Assembly (NCBI GenBank): GCA_900115795.1
Contig: FOXT01000005.1
Coordinates: forward strand, 286,759-350,758
Source of the DNA: Lachnospiraceae bacterium XBB1006
GTDB lineage: Bacteria > Bacillota > Clostridia > Lachnospirales > Lachnospiraceae
Reading direction: 5' to 3'
Length of the DNA: 64,000 nucleotides
Numbering within the stretch: the stretch's first letter is position 1; every line of letters begins with the position of its first letter. Below, one piece after another: positions 1 to 8,075 of the stretch. The notes below the pieces were generated by a model, which searched no databases, was not told the origin of the DNA, and saw nothing but the letters and a program-made list of their open reading frames with translations. A program made the translations under genes and the position numbers.

Positions 1-2
1 AT

Positions 3-104
3 GCTCCGGTTCCGGATGGTGCGAAGGATTTTAATGAGTGGTTGGTGTCTCAGAGAAAGATTTTGCAGCCAAATCAGAATGAACTTAAAAAGTCAGTTCA
101 GTGA
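3..104 (+). CDS. C-terminal end of an upstream gene (partial)
   Basis: Frame 3 is open from the window edge to a TGA at 102-104. It reads like a genuine protein tail of 33 residues, acidic and polar with a Trp and ending KKSVQ. The gene starts outside the window and no family can be assigned. Its last codons run into the first 19-bp repeat at 81-99, so the repeat array begins inside the coding sequence. It could equally be chance, since only 33 codons are visible. Confidence 0.35.
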   Translation, partial: APVPDGAKDFNEWLVSQRKILQPNQNELKKSVQ

Positions 105-241
105 ACTTAAAAAGTAAGTTCATAAAAAAATAGGATTTCTGGGGAGAACGAAAAAAGAACTTAAAAGGTCAGTTCAGTGAACTTAAAAGGTCAGTTCAGC
201 GAACTTAAAAAGTCAGTTCAATGAACTTAAAAGGTCAGTTC
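81..241. repeat. Iteron-like array of six 19-bp repeats with 22-bp period
   Basis: Six copies of a 19-bp unit, consensus GAACTTAAAARGTCAGTTC, lie at 81-99, 103-121, 157-175, 179-197, 201-219 and 223-241. Start-to-start distance is 22 bp within each cluster (2 + 4 copies), about two helical turns, with a 54-bp step between clusters. Each unit has inverted ends (GAACT/AGTTC), so it could bind a dimer. Copy 2 has a variant core (GTAAG). The array lies just upstream of the oriT-like hairpin and mobC. It may be a binding site for a relaxosome, replication or partition protein, or a repressor. Confidence 0.8.
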
Positions 242-254
242 TTTTTGCTAAAAA

Positions 255-290
255 GAGGGTTTTAGGGGTTCTCCCCTAACAAGATGCGAA
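255..290 (+). other. Candidate oriT hairpin
   Basis: A perfect 7-bp inverted repeat (TTAGGGG 262-268, CCCCTAA 273-279) with a 4-nt loop sits between the iteron array and mobC. In Firmicute mobilisable elements the origin of transfer usually lies directly upstream of the mobC-relaxase pair and has such a G/C-rich hairpin next to the nick site. Location and shape fit, but no nick site can be assigned from sequence alone. Confidence 0.45.
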
Positions 291-337
291 ACATATATAG
301 GTTTTGCGTATCTTGCCATGTACAGGTGGAAGGGAAA

Positions 338-670
338 ATGGAACAGGAAAGAAAAACGGTAAAGAAGCTTTTTCTGATGACGGAGAGGGAAGCGACCCTT
401 CTTCACGAGAAAGCAGAGGAAAAAAGTATGTCGGAAGGAGCCTATGTGCGGTTCCTTTTGAGCCAAAAACCGAATGACTATCCCGAGATCCGTCTGCTTA
501 TGAAAGAGCTGATTAATGAAATCAATAAGATTAGTGTTGGTGTCAATCAGATTATAAAAAGGGATGATTGCGAAGGATACCGGGAAGAAGATAAAGAGCG
601 ATTGATTGCGTATCTTAAGAAGGTAACCCGGCTTATGCAGGAGGTGATTGGTAAGCTTGGCGACAAGTAA
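338..670 (+). CDS. mobC: MobC-like relaxosome accessory protein
   Basis: This 110-aa charged protein resembles the MobC family. It begins with a basic strand (KTVKKLFLMTEREA) suggesting a ribbon-helix-helix-like DNA-binding N-terminus, followed by a long helical region (LLMKELINEINKISVGVNQI). MobC proteins bind oriT and help the relaxase open the strands. I chose ATG 338 because a GGAAGG ribosome site lies just before it and the in-frame ATG at 284 lacks one. The gene overlaps the relaxase start by 14 nt, so translation is probably coupled. Placement between the oriT-like hairpin and the relaxase supports the call. Confidence 0.8.
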   Translation: MEQERKTVKKLFLMTEREATLLHEKAEEKSMSEGAYVRFLLSQKPNDYPEIRLLMKELINEINKISVGVNQIIKRDDCEGYREEDKERLIAYLKKVTRLMQEVIGKLGDK

Positions 671-2072
671 AATCCTGCACATGAAAGATAGTGGAAAATC
701 CTTTCACGGAAGGCACTTGAAGGAATCCATTAAGTATATCACAGCACCGGAGAAAACCCAGGGGCAGCGTCTTGTAAATGGTTGGAACTGTTCCCCGGAT
801 TGCGCTTTTGCGCAGATGATGGATACAAAAGGTAAATTTCAAAAGATAACCGGAAGACAGGGGTATCATATCATTATTTCGTTTGCGGAAAATGAGATTG
901 ATGCAGATACCGCTTTTGAACTGACAGGAAAGTTTGTCAGGGAATATCTAGGGCATGAGTATGAAGCCGTTTATGCAGTGCATGACAATACGGAGCATAT
1001 TCATGCCCATATTGTTTTTAACAGTATTAGTTTCCTTACGGGAAATAAGTACCGCTACCAGAAAGGAGACTGGGCGAAATTCATTCAGCCCATTACGAAC
1101 CGACTTTGTCAGGAGTATGGCCTGTCAACGATTGAAATTGAAAATGAGAAAGCAGGAAATGAGTATTACAAAGAATGGAATGTGTATCGGGATGGTCCGT
1201 TTGTATGGGCGGACATGATTAAGAAGGATATTGATGCGGCGATTGCAAAGGCAGATAGCTATGAATATTTTCTTGCAAGTCTTCAGTACCTTGGATATGA
1301 GGTGAAGCAGGGAAAATATGTGGCTGTAAAACCGCCTGGATTAAAGCGATTTAAGCGGTTGAAAACCCTTGGAGATCAGTATGCGGAAGAAGCAATCCGG
1401 AGACGCATTTTTATGGAGACGGAAGAAACACTCCATGAAGAGAGTGTGGAGGATGCTATCAAAATCGTGAGCCAGAAATTACCAAAGGCAAAAAGAGCCA
1501 AGCTGACACCGATGCAAAAGAACTATTATGCAAGACTTTACCGGCTCGGTTTGTTAAAGCGACGCCCATATTCCCAGGTATGGAAGTACAGGGATGAAAT
1601 CCGCAGAATGGAAAAACTGCAGGAGGAGTACCTGTTCTTAATCAAACATGATATTGCATCGATTGCAGAACTGGAAGAATTAAAGGAGACATTACGTCAG
1701 GATAAGAAAGCATACGCGGCTCAAAAGACACGGATATTCCGGGAAAAGAAGAAAAGTGAAAATCTTTTTGTGATTGCGGATGAGATGAAGGATTATCTAG
1801 AGGCGGAAAGAGCTTTTCAGATGGGAGATGAGACCTTCTTGGAGGAGCATGAAAAGTGGAAAGAACTGGAACTTTGCTTGGAAGAGAAGCACCAGTCTTA
1901 TGAAACAGTGCAAATGCTTCGTGACTATTACAAAAAAGAGATGGATGCATGTGCAGAGAAAGTGAGAGCGTTGGCGAAAGAAGAACGGATACTGAATCGT
2001 ATCACAGAAGAGGATTCGTCTAACAGAGTCATTGAAAAAGAGAAAACACAGAAACAAACAAGAAAACGCTAG
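657..2072 (+). CDS. MobA/VirD2-family relaxase (MOBP-like)
   Basis: The relaxase should nick oriT and stay covalently bound to the transferred strand. The N-terminal third carries the histidine motif (EHIHAHIVFNSI, about residues 117-128) and the HIIISFAENE strand typical of the PF03432 fold. The C-terminal half is a lysine/glutamate-rich coiled coil. The TTG at 657 is preferred over the TTG at 648 because a strong AGGAGGTGA site at 639-647 stands 9 nt upstream, giving the usual MATSKILHMK start. The gene overlaps mobC and is followed 15 nt later by the next gene, so it is part of the transfer operon. The catalytic Tyr cannot be fixed by eye. Confidence 0.88.
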   Translation: MATSKILHMKDSGKSFHGRHLKESIKYITAPEKTQGQRLVNGWNCSPDCAFAQMMDTKGKFQKITGRQGYHIIISFAENEIDADTAFELTGKFVREYLGHEYEAVYAVHDNTEHIHAHIVFNSISFLTGNKYRYQKGDWAKFIQPITNRLCQEYGLSTIEIENEKAGNEYYKEWNVYRDGPFVWADMIKKDIDAAIAKADSYEYFLASLQYLGYEVKQGKYVAVKPPGLKRFKRLKTLGDQYAEEAIRRRIFMETEETLHEESVEDAIKIVSQKLPKAKRAKLTPMQKNYYARLYRLGLLKRRPYSQVWKYRDEIRRMEKLQEEYLFLIKHDIASIAELEELKETLRQDKKAYAAQKTRIFREKKKSENLFVIADEMKDYLEAERAFQMGDETFLEEHEKWKELELCLEEKHQSYETVQMLRDYYKKEMDACAEKVRALAKEERILNRITEEDSSNRVIEKEKTQKQTRKR

Positions 2073-2087
2073 GAAAGAGGTGGCAAA

Positions 2088-3176
2088 GTGGAAAAGGAGC
2101 TATTAGAAAACAGTCAGATTCTTCGTTTAGAGGAACTAAAAGAACGATTTCGGCTTTCTGAGGAAGCCATAGCATTGATTCAAGAGGACTGGGCTGCGGG
2201 TTTAACTCCGGAGCAGACCGATGAATATACCGATCCGAAGCTTGCTTTATGGCAGATGAAGATGATTTCAAAGTGTTTGCATAAGCACGTTGATTCTTCC
2301 GTAATTTCGCTTATCAAGCAGAAAAAGTACGAGAAGGATTATCTGGAGACGGTTCTTCAAATCTATGATGGCGATGTCCCGAAAATGCAGGTGGAAACAT
2401 GGATACAGAGAACCGGTAATGTCAATATGCTGATGCAGTATTACGAGCGTTATAAGGAGAAAATGCAGATGGATGAACAGCAAGCAATCATTGAAGATGA
2501 GTTAAAGCGGGAGCAGGAAGCGGATCATTCCATGGAGAAACGTTTTTTGCAGTTGTCAGAAACGGTGCAGAAGTTACTTGACGGACAACAAAAAGTGCAG
2601 GATTTGAAGAAGCATTTTGAGGAGCAGGCGGAAGAGCTATCTAGGCTTCGTAAGGAGAAAGAAAAGCTTGAAGGCGCACTTTCAAAATGTAATGAAGAGA
2701 AAATGAAAGAAAAATACGATCGGGAAAGATGCGAGGCATCTTTAGCACAAAAGCGAACGGAAGTGGAAGAATTAAAGCGAAAACTCCGTCAAACCAAGGA
2801 AAGCAAACCGGTAAAAGAAGAGAAAACCGAAGAAATGAAACCGAAAGTTGAAGTAGTATACCATACTGCGATGACGGATAACAGCGGACACGTGATTGCA
2901 AGTCTTCCGGTGGAACGAAATACAAGGAATGTTGCAAGACGTACCGGAGTTCTGGCGGCTTTTGCTTTTCGCAAAAAGTCCCGAAGGGATATTGTGCGGT
3001 TGGTGACCGAGCGGCAGTTGTCGCAAGGTCAGTTAGAACAGATTCGTGCGGCTATTGAAAAGGGACTTAAGGAAGAGCAGCTTATTCATATCATTCACAG
3101 CGGTTTATCGCCGGAACAGATGAAAGAATTGGTGGAGATTGCTGTTTCCTTGAATCAGTGCGGCTACAGTAGTTAG
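2088..3176 (+). CDS. Coiled-coil protein of the transfer operon, unknown function
   Basis: A 362-aa protein starting at GTG 2088, 15 nt after the relaxase. Residues ~1-130 are mixed helical. Residues ~140-255 are a long Lys/Glu-rich coiled coil (ELSRLRKEKEKLEGAL). The C-terminal ~75 residues look like a small helical domain with a repeated helix pattern (LSQGQLEQIRAAIEKGL, then LSPEQMKELVEIA). The same kind of repeat ends the VirD4 protein downstream (FSKEQKDELRKAIEMKM), hinting at a shared interaction motif. I recognise no named family. Position between relaxase and PcfB suggests a relaxosome or coupling accessory role. Confidence 0.75.
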   Translation: MEKELLENSQILRLEELKERFRLSEEAIALIQEDWAAGLTPEQTDEYTDPKLALWQMKMISKCLHKHVDSSVISLIKQKKYEKDYLETVLQIYDGDVPKMQVETWIQRTGNVNMLMQYYERYKEKMQMDEQQAIIEDELKREQEADHSMEKRFLQLSETVQKLLDGQQKVQDLKKHFEEQAEELSRLRKEKEKLEGALSKCNEEKMKEKYDRERCEASLAQKRTEVEELKRKLRQTKESKPVKEEKTEEMKPKVEVVYHTAMTDNSGHVIASLPVERNTRNVARRTGVLAAFAFRKKSRRDIVRLVTERQLSQGQLEQIRAAIEKGLKEEQLIHIIHSGLSPEQMKELVEIAVSLNQCGYSS

Positions 3177-3191
3177 AAGGGAGTGTGAAAC

Positions 3192-4307
3192 ATGCCGGAA
3201 GAAATACAGGAGGCAGTGCAGATTATTCGTGTTGCCTACGATGGAATTGAAATTGCCATGAAGGTTGGAAGTGGTGGTATCGGCACCATAAAAAAGGTGG
3301 TGGGTGTTATCAAGGGACTTTTGGATTATGAGAAGTCCCTTGGAAAAACCAGTATGCGAAAGCTGTTAAAGCGAGGCGGTGACTTGCAGGTATTGCAGTT
3401 TAAGACATCCGATATGTCCAAAGTAAAGAAAATGGCGAAAAAGTATGGAATTTTGTATTCGGTTTTACCGGATGTAAATCCGGAAGATGGTCTGTCAGAG
3501 ATTATTTTCCATGCGGAGGCGGTGCCACGAGCCAATATGATTTTACAGAAATTAAAATCCGATCAGGCGAAGGTCAAGAGCTTTGAAGAGTATGTACGGG
3601 AAAATGGTGGTTCCAAGGCAGACAAACTGATTAACTTTTTTCGCAGGCAGAAAAAGGTAGCAGATAAAGAGCAGGACATAGATGGCGTAGAAATCAATAC
3701 GACTCTGGATAACCTGATTGAAAAGGTTGGAAATTATGCGATTGATGAAGAAAAGGTCACGCTAGATGGAATCAAGGAGAACTTTTCCATTGACCGGGTA
3801 GAGGCAGAAAGTGTGCTAAAACGGCTGATTACCATGGGACTTTTGTCAAAGGGTGACGGAACCGGAAAGCACACGGTGTTGATGGATAAGGAGGCTTTTG
3901 AAAAACGTATTCGTGGATATCGTGATTTGGCAGAACGTATGCGAGCTGTAGCAAAATCCAAGGATATGAACTTGGCGGATGTGACCATCAGTAAGACCTT
4001 GATTGCCAAAGAGAGTGATACTGCGGTAAAAACACGCGTACCGGGAACATGGGGCGAAAACGTAAGATATGTGTGGTTGAAAAAAGAAAATATCATGGAT
4101 ATCTACAATGGAAAAACCATGTTGACCTTCCTTGAAAAGAGTAAGGATTACAAGCTGTATGATGCAGAAAACCGTGTGGTGGAAGTTATAAAGGGAGAGG
4201 AACTTTATAATAAACACTATGATCAGGTTGAAGCAGCGGTGCGTGAACGCTACGAACAGGTAAAGAAGGATAAGACCATCACGACTACGAAGGCGAAAAG
4301 GAGATAA
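3192..4307 (+). CDS. pcfB: PcfB-family (DUF3801) conjugation protein
   Basis: A 371-aa soluble protein matching the PcfB/DUF3801 pattern in its first ~150 residues (a helical start, then GGDLQVLQFKTSDMSKVKKMAKKYGILY and a PDGL-like loop). PcfB proteins link the relaxosome to the VirD4/PcfC coupling ATPase. The remainder carries a winged-helix-like stretch (about residues 175-235) and a basic tail. A clear GGAGTG site precedes ATG 3192. The virD4 gene begins 4 nt after the stop, as expected for a pcfB-pcfC pair. Confidence 0.85.
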   Translation: MPEEIQEAVQIIRVAYDGIEIAMKVGSGGIGTIKKVVGVIKGLLDYEKSLGKTSMRKLLKRGGDLQVLQFKTSDMSKVKKMAKKYGILYSVLPDVNPEDGLSEIIFHAEAVPRANMILQKLKSDQAKVKSFEEYVRENGGSKADKLINFFRRQKKVADKEQDIDGVEINTTLDNLIEKVGNYAIDEEKVTLDGIKENFSIDRVEAESVLKRLITMGLLSKGDGTGKHTVLMDKEAFEKRIRGYRDLAERMRAVAKSKDMNLADVTISKTLIAKESDTAVKTRVPGTWGENVRYVWLKKENIMDIYNGKTMLTFLEKSKDYKLYDAENRVVEVIKGEELYNKHYDQVEAAVRERYEQVKKDKTITTTKAKRR

Positions 4308-4310
4308 CGG

Positions 4311-6464
4311 ATGCAGACAACAAAGAAAAAGCCGTATTTACCGCTCATTGCCATAGGAGCGGTGTTATCTCTCTATGGCGGTTATCTTGCAGGTGGAGCA
4401 TATAAAAAAGGGATGAATCTGTGGCAGTTTTTGGATGCGTTCAGCAGGGTATGGGAACATCCGGTAGGTAACTATTTTAATGAATACACGCTAAAAGCGG
4501 TGGCTGTGACATGTTTTGTTTACACCATCGCTTTGATTATGTATTACACCAGCCAAAGGAATTTTATGCCCGGTAAGGAATACGGAACTGCGAGGATTGC
4601 AACACCTCAGGAAGCAAATCGAAAGCTTAGGGATAAAGATCCGCAGTATAACCGGATTCTGAGTCAGAATGTGCGAATGAGTCTGGATACCCGCCATACG
4701 AAATTGAATAATAACATTCTAATCATCGGCGGAAGTGGTGCCGGAAAAACATTTTATGAGGTAAAACCGAATTTAATGCAAATGCCAAAGCGTTGTTCCT
4801 TTATCTGTACCGACCCGAAGGGTGAAATCTTGCGTAGTTGCGGAGGAATGTTACAGCGTAACGGTTACAACGTAAAAGTAATCAACCTGTTGGAGATGGA
4901 TAAGTCCGATGGTTATAATCCATTTTCCTATATTCGAGAAGAAACGGATGTGGTGAAGCTGATTACAAATCTTATCAGTAATACGACACCAAAGGGGAGC
5001 GCACCTTCCGATCCGTTTTGGGAAAAAGCGGAGGGCCTGTTTTTACAGGCTCTTTTCTATTATGTTTGGATGGAAGAGCCGCCGGATAAACAGAATTTCA
5101 AAACAGTGCTGAAGCTACTTGCAGAAGCAGAGGTGCAGGAGCAAGGCAAGCCATCCAAACTGGATGTCCGGATGAAGTATTTGGAAGAAACCAATCCCAT
5201 GAAGGAAAATCACCCGGCCGTTAAGCAGTATAACAAAGTTATGCGCGGTGCGGGAGATACAGTGCGATCCATTATTATCAGCGTGAATTCCCGGTTGGCG
5301 TATCTGGAAAATCAACAGGTGTTAAAGCTGCTTGAAAAAGATGAATTAAACCTGGCGGAGTTAGGGATTGGCGTAAATGGGGATGAGACAACGAAAACAG
5401 CCCTATTTTGTGTGATCCCTGATTCGGATAAGTCCTATAACTTTATTATCGGCATGTTATATACCCAAATATTTCAGGAACTGTACTACCAGGCAGATTT
5501 CAAATATGGAGGGAGATTGCCGATTCATGTGACGTTTATGTTGGACGAGTTTGCCAATGTGGCACTTCCGGACGACTTTTGCTCGTTGCTTTCTACTATG
5601 CGAAGCCGAGAAATCAGCTCCATTATCATTATTCAGAACCTAGCACAGATAAAGGCACTGTTTAAGGATACGTGGGAGACGATTCCCGGTAACTGCGATA
5701 CCCTTATTTATCTTGGTGGTAATGAGCAGAGTACACATAAGTATATTTCTGAATTGCTGGGAAAGGGAACCATTGATAAGAAGTCATCCGGAGAAACAAG
5801 GGGACGGCAGGGAAGTTCCTCGCGTAATTATGATGTGCTCGGAAGGGAGCTTTTGACGCCGGATGAGGCGAGAAAATTCGATAACCAGAACTGTATCATC
5901 TTTATCCGTGGACTGGACCCTGTTGTAGATAAGAAGTTTATTCCCTTTGGTCATCGGATGTTTAAGCAGACGGCAGATGGCGGCGGCGCGCCGTTTGTAT
6001 ATAAGAGACGGCAGATGCAGGTGGTAGGAAAAGAGTTTGAATTACTGGGCGAAAGAGCCTTGAAATTCTATGAAAATCAGCAACAGGATGGAAAACCTGT
6101 TTATATAGATAACCTGAAGCTTGATGAGCTTGAGCTGCTATCGGAAATGGAGGTAAGAGAGCGATTCCAATCGATGGTTGAGAAACAACAGAAAGAAAAA
6201 AGAGATGAAGAACAGGGAAACGAGCTCGAATACACCAATGAGGAAGCAGACAATGAAGCAACGGGTGAAGGCGACTCGATTATGAAACGTATGACTAAGA
6301 TGCAGTTTTCCAAAGAGCAGAAGGATGAACTGCGCAAGGCTATCGAAATGAAGATGCCGGAAGAAGAAATCTTAAAGTTCTTTTATCCCGATGTTCCGGT
6401 AGAACAGATGCGGGATTTTAATCGAGGCTATGAACAATTTATACGAAAAGAAGGGAGAAATTAA
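4311..6464 (+). CDS. virD4: VirD4/TraG-type coupling ATPase (type IV secretion)
   Basis: A 717-aa coupling protein that would feed the relaxase-DNA complex into the conjugation channel. Two N-terminal membrane segments (about 11-30 and 62-80) are followed by a Walker A motif (GGSGAGKT, residues 140-147), the TDPKGE motif and a Walker B (FMLDEFANV). Length and motif order are normal for TraG/PcfC proteins. The acidic linker after residue 600 and the terminal helical repeat are extra. The tail ends with a helix pattern like that in the coiled-coil protein at 2088-3176. The next gene starts 2 nt after the stop. Confidence 0.95.
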   Translation: MQTTKKKPYLPLIAIGAVLSLYGGYLAGGAYKKGMNLWQFLDAFSRVWEHPVGNYFNEYTLKAVAVTCFVYTIALIMYYTSQRNFMPGKEYGTARIATPQEANRKLRDKDPQYNRILSQNVRMSLDTRHTKLNNNILIIGGSGAGKTFYEVKPNLMQMPKRCSFICTDPKGEILRSCGGMLQRNGYNVKVINLLEMDKSDGYNPFSYIREETDVVKLITNLISNTTPKGSAPSDPFWEKAEGLFLQALFYYVWMEEPPDKQNFKTVLKLLAEAEVQEQGKPSKLDVRMKYLEETNPMKENHPAVKQYNKVMRGAGDTVRSIIISVNSRLAYLENQQVLKLLEKDELNLAELGIGVNGDETTKTALFCVIPDSDKSYNFIIGMLYTQIFQELYYQADFKYGGRLPIHVTFMLDEFANVALPDDFCSLLSTMRSREISSIIIIQNLAQIKALFKDTWETIPGNCDTLIYLGGNEQSTHKYISELLGKGTIDKKSSGETRGRQGSSSRNYDVLGRELLTPDEARKFDNQNCIIFIRGLDPVVDKKFIPFGHRMFKQTADGGGAPFVYKRRQMQVVGKEFELLGERALKFYENQQQDGKPVYIDNLKLDELELLSEMEVRERFQSMVEKQQKEKRDEEQGNELEYTNEEADNEATGEGDSIMKRMTKMQFSKEQKDELRKAIEMKMPEEEILKFFYPDVPVEQMRDFNRGYEQFIRKEGRN

Positions 6465-6466
6465 CG

Positions 6467-6814
6467 ATGAAAAAGTTAATACAGATGAAGCAGAAGGCAG
6501 TGGCTGGAGTAGTCACTGCCATTACTTATGCCAATTATATGGTTGGAACCGCTTATGCCAGCGGAACCGGTGGAAGTGGAGGCGGAACCAGTGGTAATGT
6601 AGAAAAAATTGTAAAACCATTAAAGAGCTTAAAAACGCTGGTGATTGCGGTAATCGGTGCGATAGGAGTGATTATTATCGCTAAAAACGTCATGGAGTTT
6701 GCCCAGGCTTACCAGCAGCAGGATTCCTCTACCATGCATTCTGCATTAAAAGGAATTGTTGCCGGAGTCATGATGGCAAGTGTATCCACTGTTTTAACCA
6801 TACTTGGAATTTAG
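6467..6814 (+). CDS. Maff2-family small membrane protein (VirB2/pilin-like)
   Basis: A 115-aa protein with an N-terminal hydrophobic signal-like segment ending in an ASG site (about residue 32), a Gly/Ser-rich linker, and two hydrophobic helices (about 58-76 and 93-113). This is the layout of the Maff2/TrbC-VirB2 group found between virD4 and virB6 in clostridial ICEs. The probable role is the pilin-like or channel subunit of the mating apparatus. It lies 2 nt after virD4 and 18 nt before the next gene. Confidence 0.85.
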   Translation: MKKLIQMKQKAVAGVVTAITYANYMVGTAYASGTGGSGGGTSGNVEKIVKPLKSLKTLVIAVIGAIGVIIIAKNVMEFAQAYQQQDSSTMHSALKGIVAGVMMASVSTVLTILGI

Positions 6815-6832
6815 GAAGGGGTGAAATAAGGC

Positions 6833-7675
6833 ATGGATGTATTTAAGCTGGGAGATAAAATACTGTCGCTTTTGGAAATGGTGTTTGGATTCTGGAATAA
6901 CCAGATCGGTCTTGTTTTTTCCATGCTTGGTCAGTCCCCCGTAAATTTCAAAGGTGGAGAACCATGGGAAGTCATTGAAGGAATTGAGCCAATCTTTGTA
7001 GGGGTTGGCTCCTCCTTGGTGGTGATATTTTTTGTAATCGGTTTTTGCTCGGAGAGTGTGGATGTCAGAGAAGAAATGCGATTTGAAGTGATTTTACGAA
7101 TGCTGATGCGTGTGGGACTTGCGGAGTGGTTCGTTGCAAACAATGTAACCATTATGAAGGCTTTTTTCACGTCGATTGGTAACTGGGTAAAAGCATTGTC
7201 CGGTAATTCCAAGATGGAGCTAAAGATTGATCCGGAGCAGGCAGAGGTGATTAAAAATCTTGGATTCGGAGAAAGTCTGATCATGTTGATATTAGCGGCA
7301 CTGTTATCCATTATCGTTCTAATCTGTGGATTCTTCATCATTTACACGGTGTATTTCCGGTTTTTGAAGTTACTGATTATTGTGCCGTTAGGTTCCATCG
7401 CCTTTTCAACCATGGGAGGCAATCGAACGGTAGCGCATACGGCAGTAACCTATAGCCGTTACTTTTTGTCAGCAACATTCGAGGCGGTAACAATGGCGCT
7501 GGCGATAATGGTGTGTAATGCCTTTATCAGTGCAGGATTGCCAACCTTTACCGGTGACTATGCGGATTGGGCAAAAACCCTGATTTATCTGTGCGAAATG
7601 ACATTTACGATTGCACTGACAGTCGGTGGTGTAAAAGGAGCACAGAATCTGACGAGTAAAGCATTTGGATTGTAA
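6833..7675 (+). CDS. VirB6/TrbL-like polytopic membrane protein
   Basis: A 280-aa protein with at least five hydrophobic stretches (for example VVIFFVIGFCSE near residue 65, LIMLILAALLSIIVLICGFFII near 145-170, and a C-terminal pair). It fits the TrbL/VirB6-like inner membrane channel protein of Gram-positive type IV secretion systems. It is flanked by the Maff2 and PrgI genes, the standard order. The start at ATG 6833 follows GAAGGGGTGAAA. Confidence 0.85.
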   Translation: MDVFKLGDKILSLLEMVFGFWNNQIGLVFSMLGQSPVNFKGGEPWEVIEGIEPIFVGVGSSLVVIFFVIGFCSESVDVREEMRFEVILRMLMRVGLAEWFVANNVTIMKAFFTSIGNWVKALSGNSKMELKIDPEQAEVIKNLGFGESLIMLILAALLSIIVLICGFFIIYTVYFRFLKLLIIVPLGSIAFSTMGGNRTVAHTAVTYSRYFLSATFEAVTMALAIMVCNAFISAGLPTFTGDYADWAKTLIYLCEMTFTIALTVGGVKGAQNLTSKAFGL

Positions 7676-7689
7676 GGAAGGTGAGAGAA

Positions 7690-8061
7690 TTGGTAATTGA
7701 AATAAATAAGGATATAGACCGTTATAAAGAAACGGTGGCAATGGGACTGAATGCCAAACAGCTTTTATTTTCCATTGCAAGTGTAGCTGTTGGAGGAGGC
7801 ATGGTGCTGTTGCTATATCCATATATCGGACTGACCGGTGCAGCGTATGTGACCATTCCATGCGTTGCGCCGATTGCACTGGGCGGGTTTTATTCTTATA
7901 ACGGTATGGGTTTCTATGAATATATGGGAAGGAAGCTGTATTTCATCACGCATAATAGGGTACTTCTCTATCAATCCACCGAAGGTGAGCAGATGGTAAT
8001 GAGTGACCGACTGGAGCAGGAAACAGATAAGAAAAGAAAAAAGAAGAAGCGTAAGAAGTAG
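7690..8061 (+). CDS. prgI: PrgI-family membrane protein (VirB3-like)
   Basis: A 123-aa protein with the PrgI layout: a short polar start containing NKDIDRYKETVAMGL, two adjacent hydrophobic helices (about 27-45 and 50-66), then a soluble basic tail of Lys/Arg repeats. PrgI stands for VirB3 in Gram-positive conjugation systems and usually precedes VirB4, as here. I prefer the TTG at 7690 to the GTG at 7681: the AAGGAAGGTGAG site at 7674-7685 would overlap the GTG but is well placed for the TTG. Confidence 0.85.
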   Translation: MVIEINKDIDRYKETVAMGLNAKQLLFSIASVAVGGGMVLLLYPYIGLTGAAYVTIPCVAPIALGGFYSYNGMGFYEYMGRKLYFITHNRVLLYQSTEGEQMVMSDRLEQETDKKRKKKKRKK

Positions 8062-8075
8062 GAGGATTGCTGGAG

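Noticed and set aside
81-241. Possible CRISPR array
   Set aside because: Spacers are only 3 nt within clusters and there are no cas genes; this is an iteron-type array.
248-682. 144-aa minus-strand frame opposite mobC
   Set aside because: It overlaps mobC almost completely, has no ribosome site or recognisable domain, and is a mirror of a well-supported gene.
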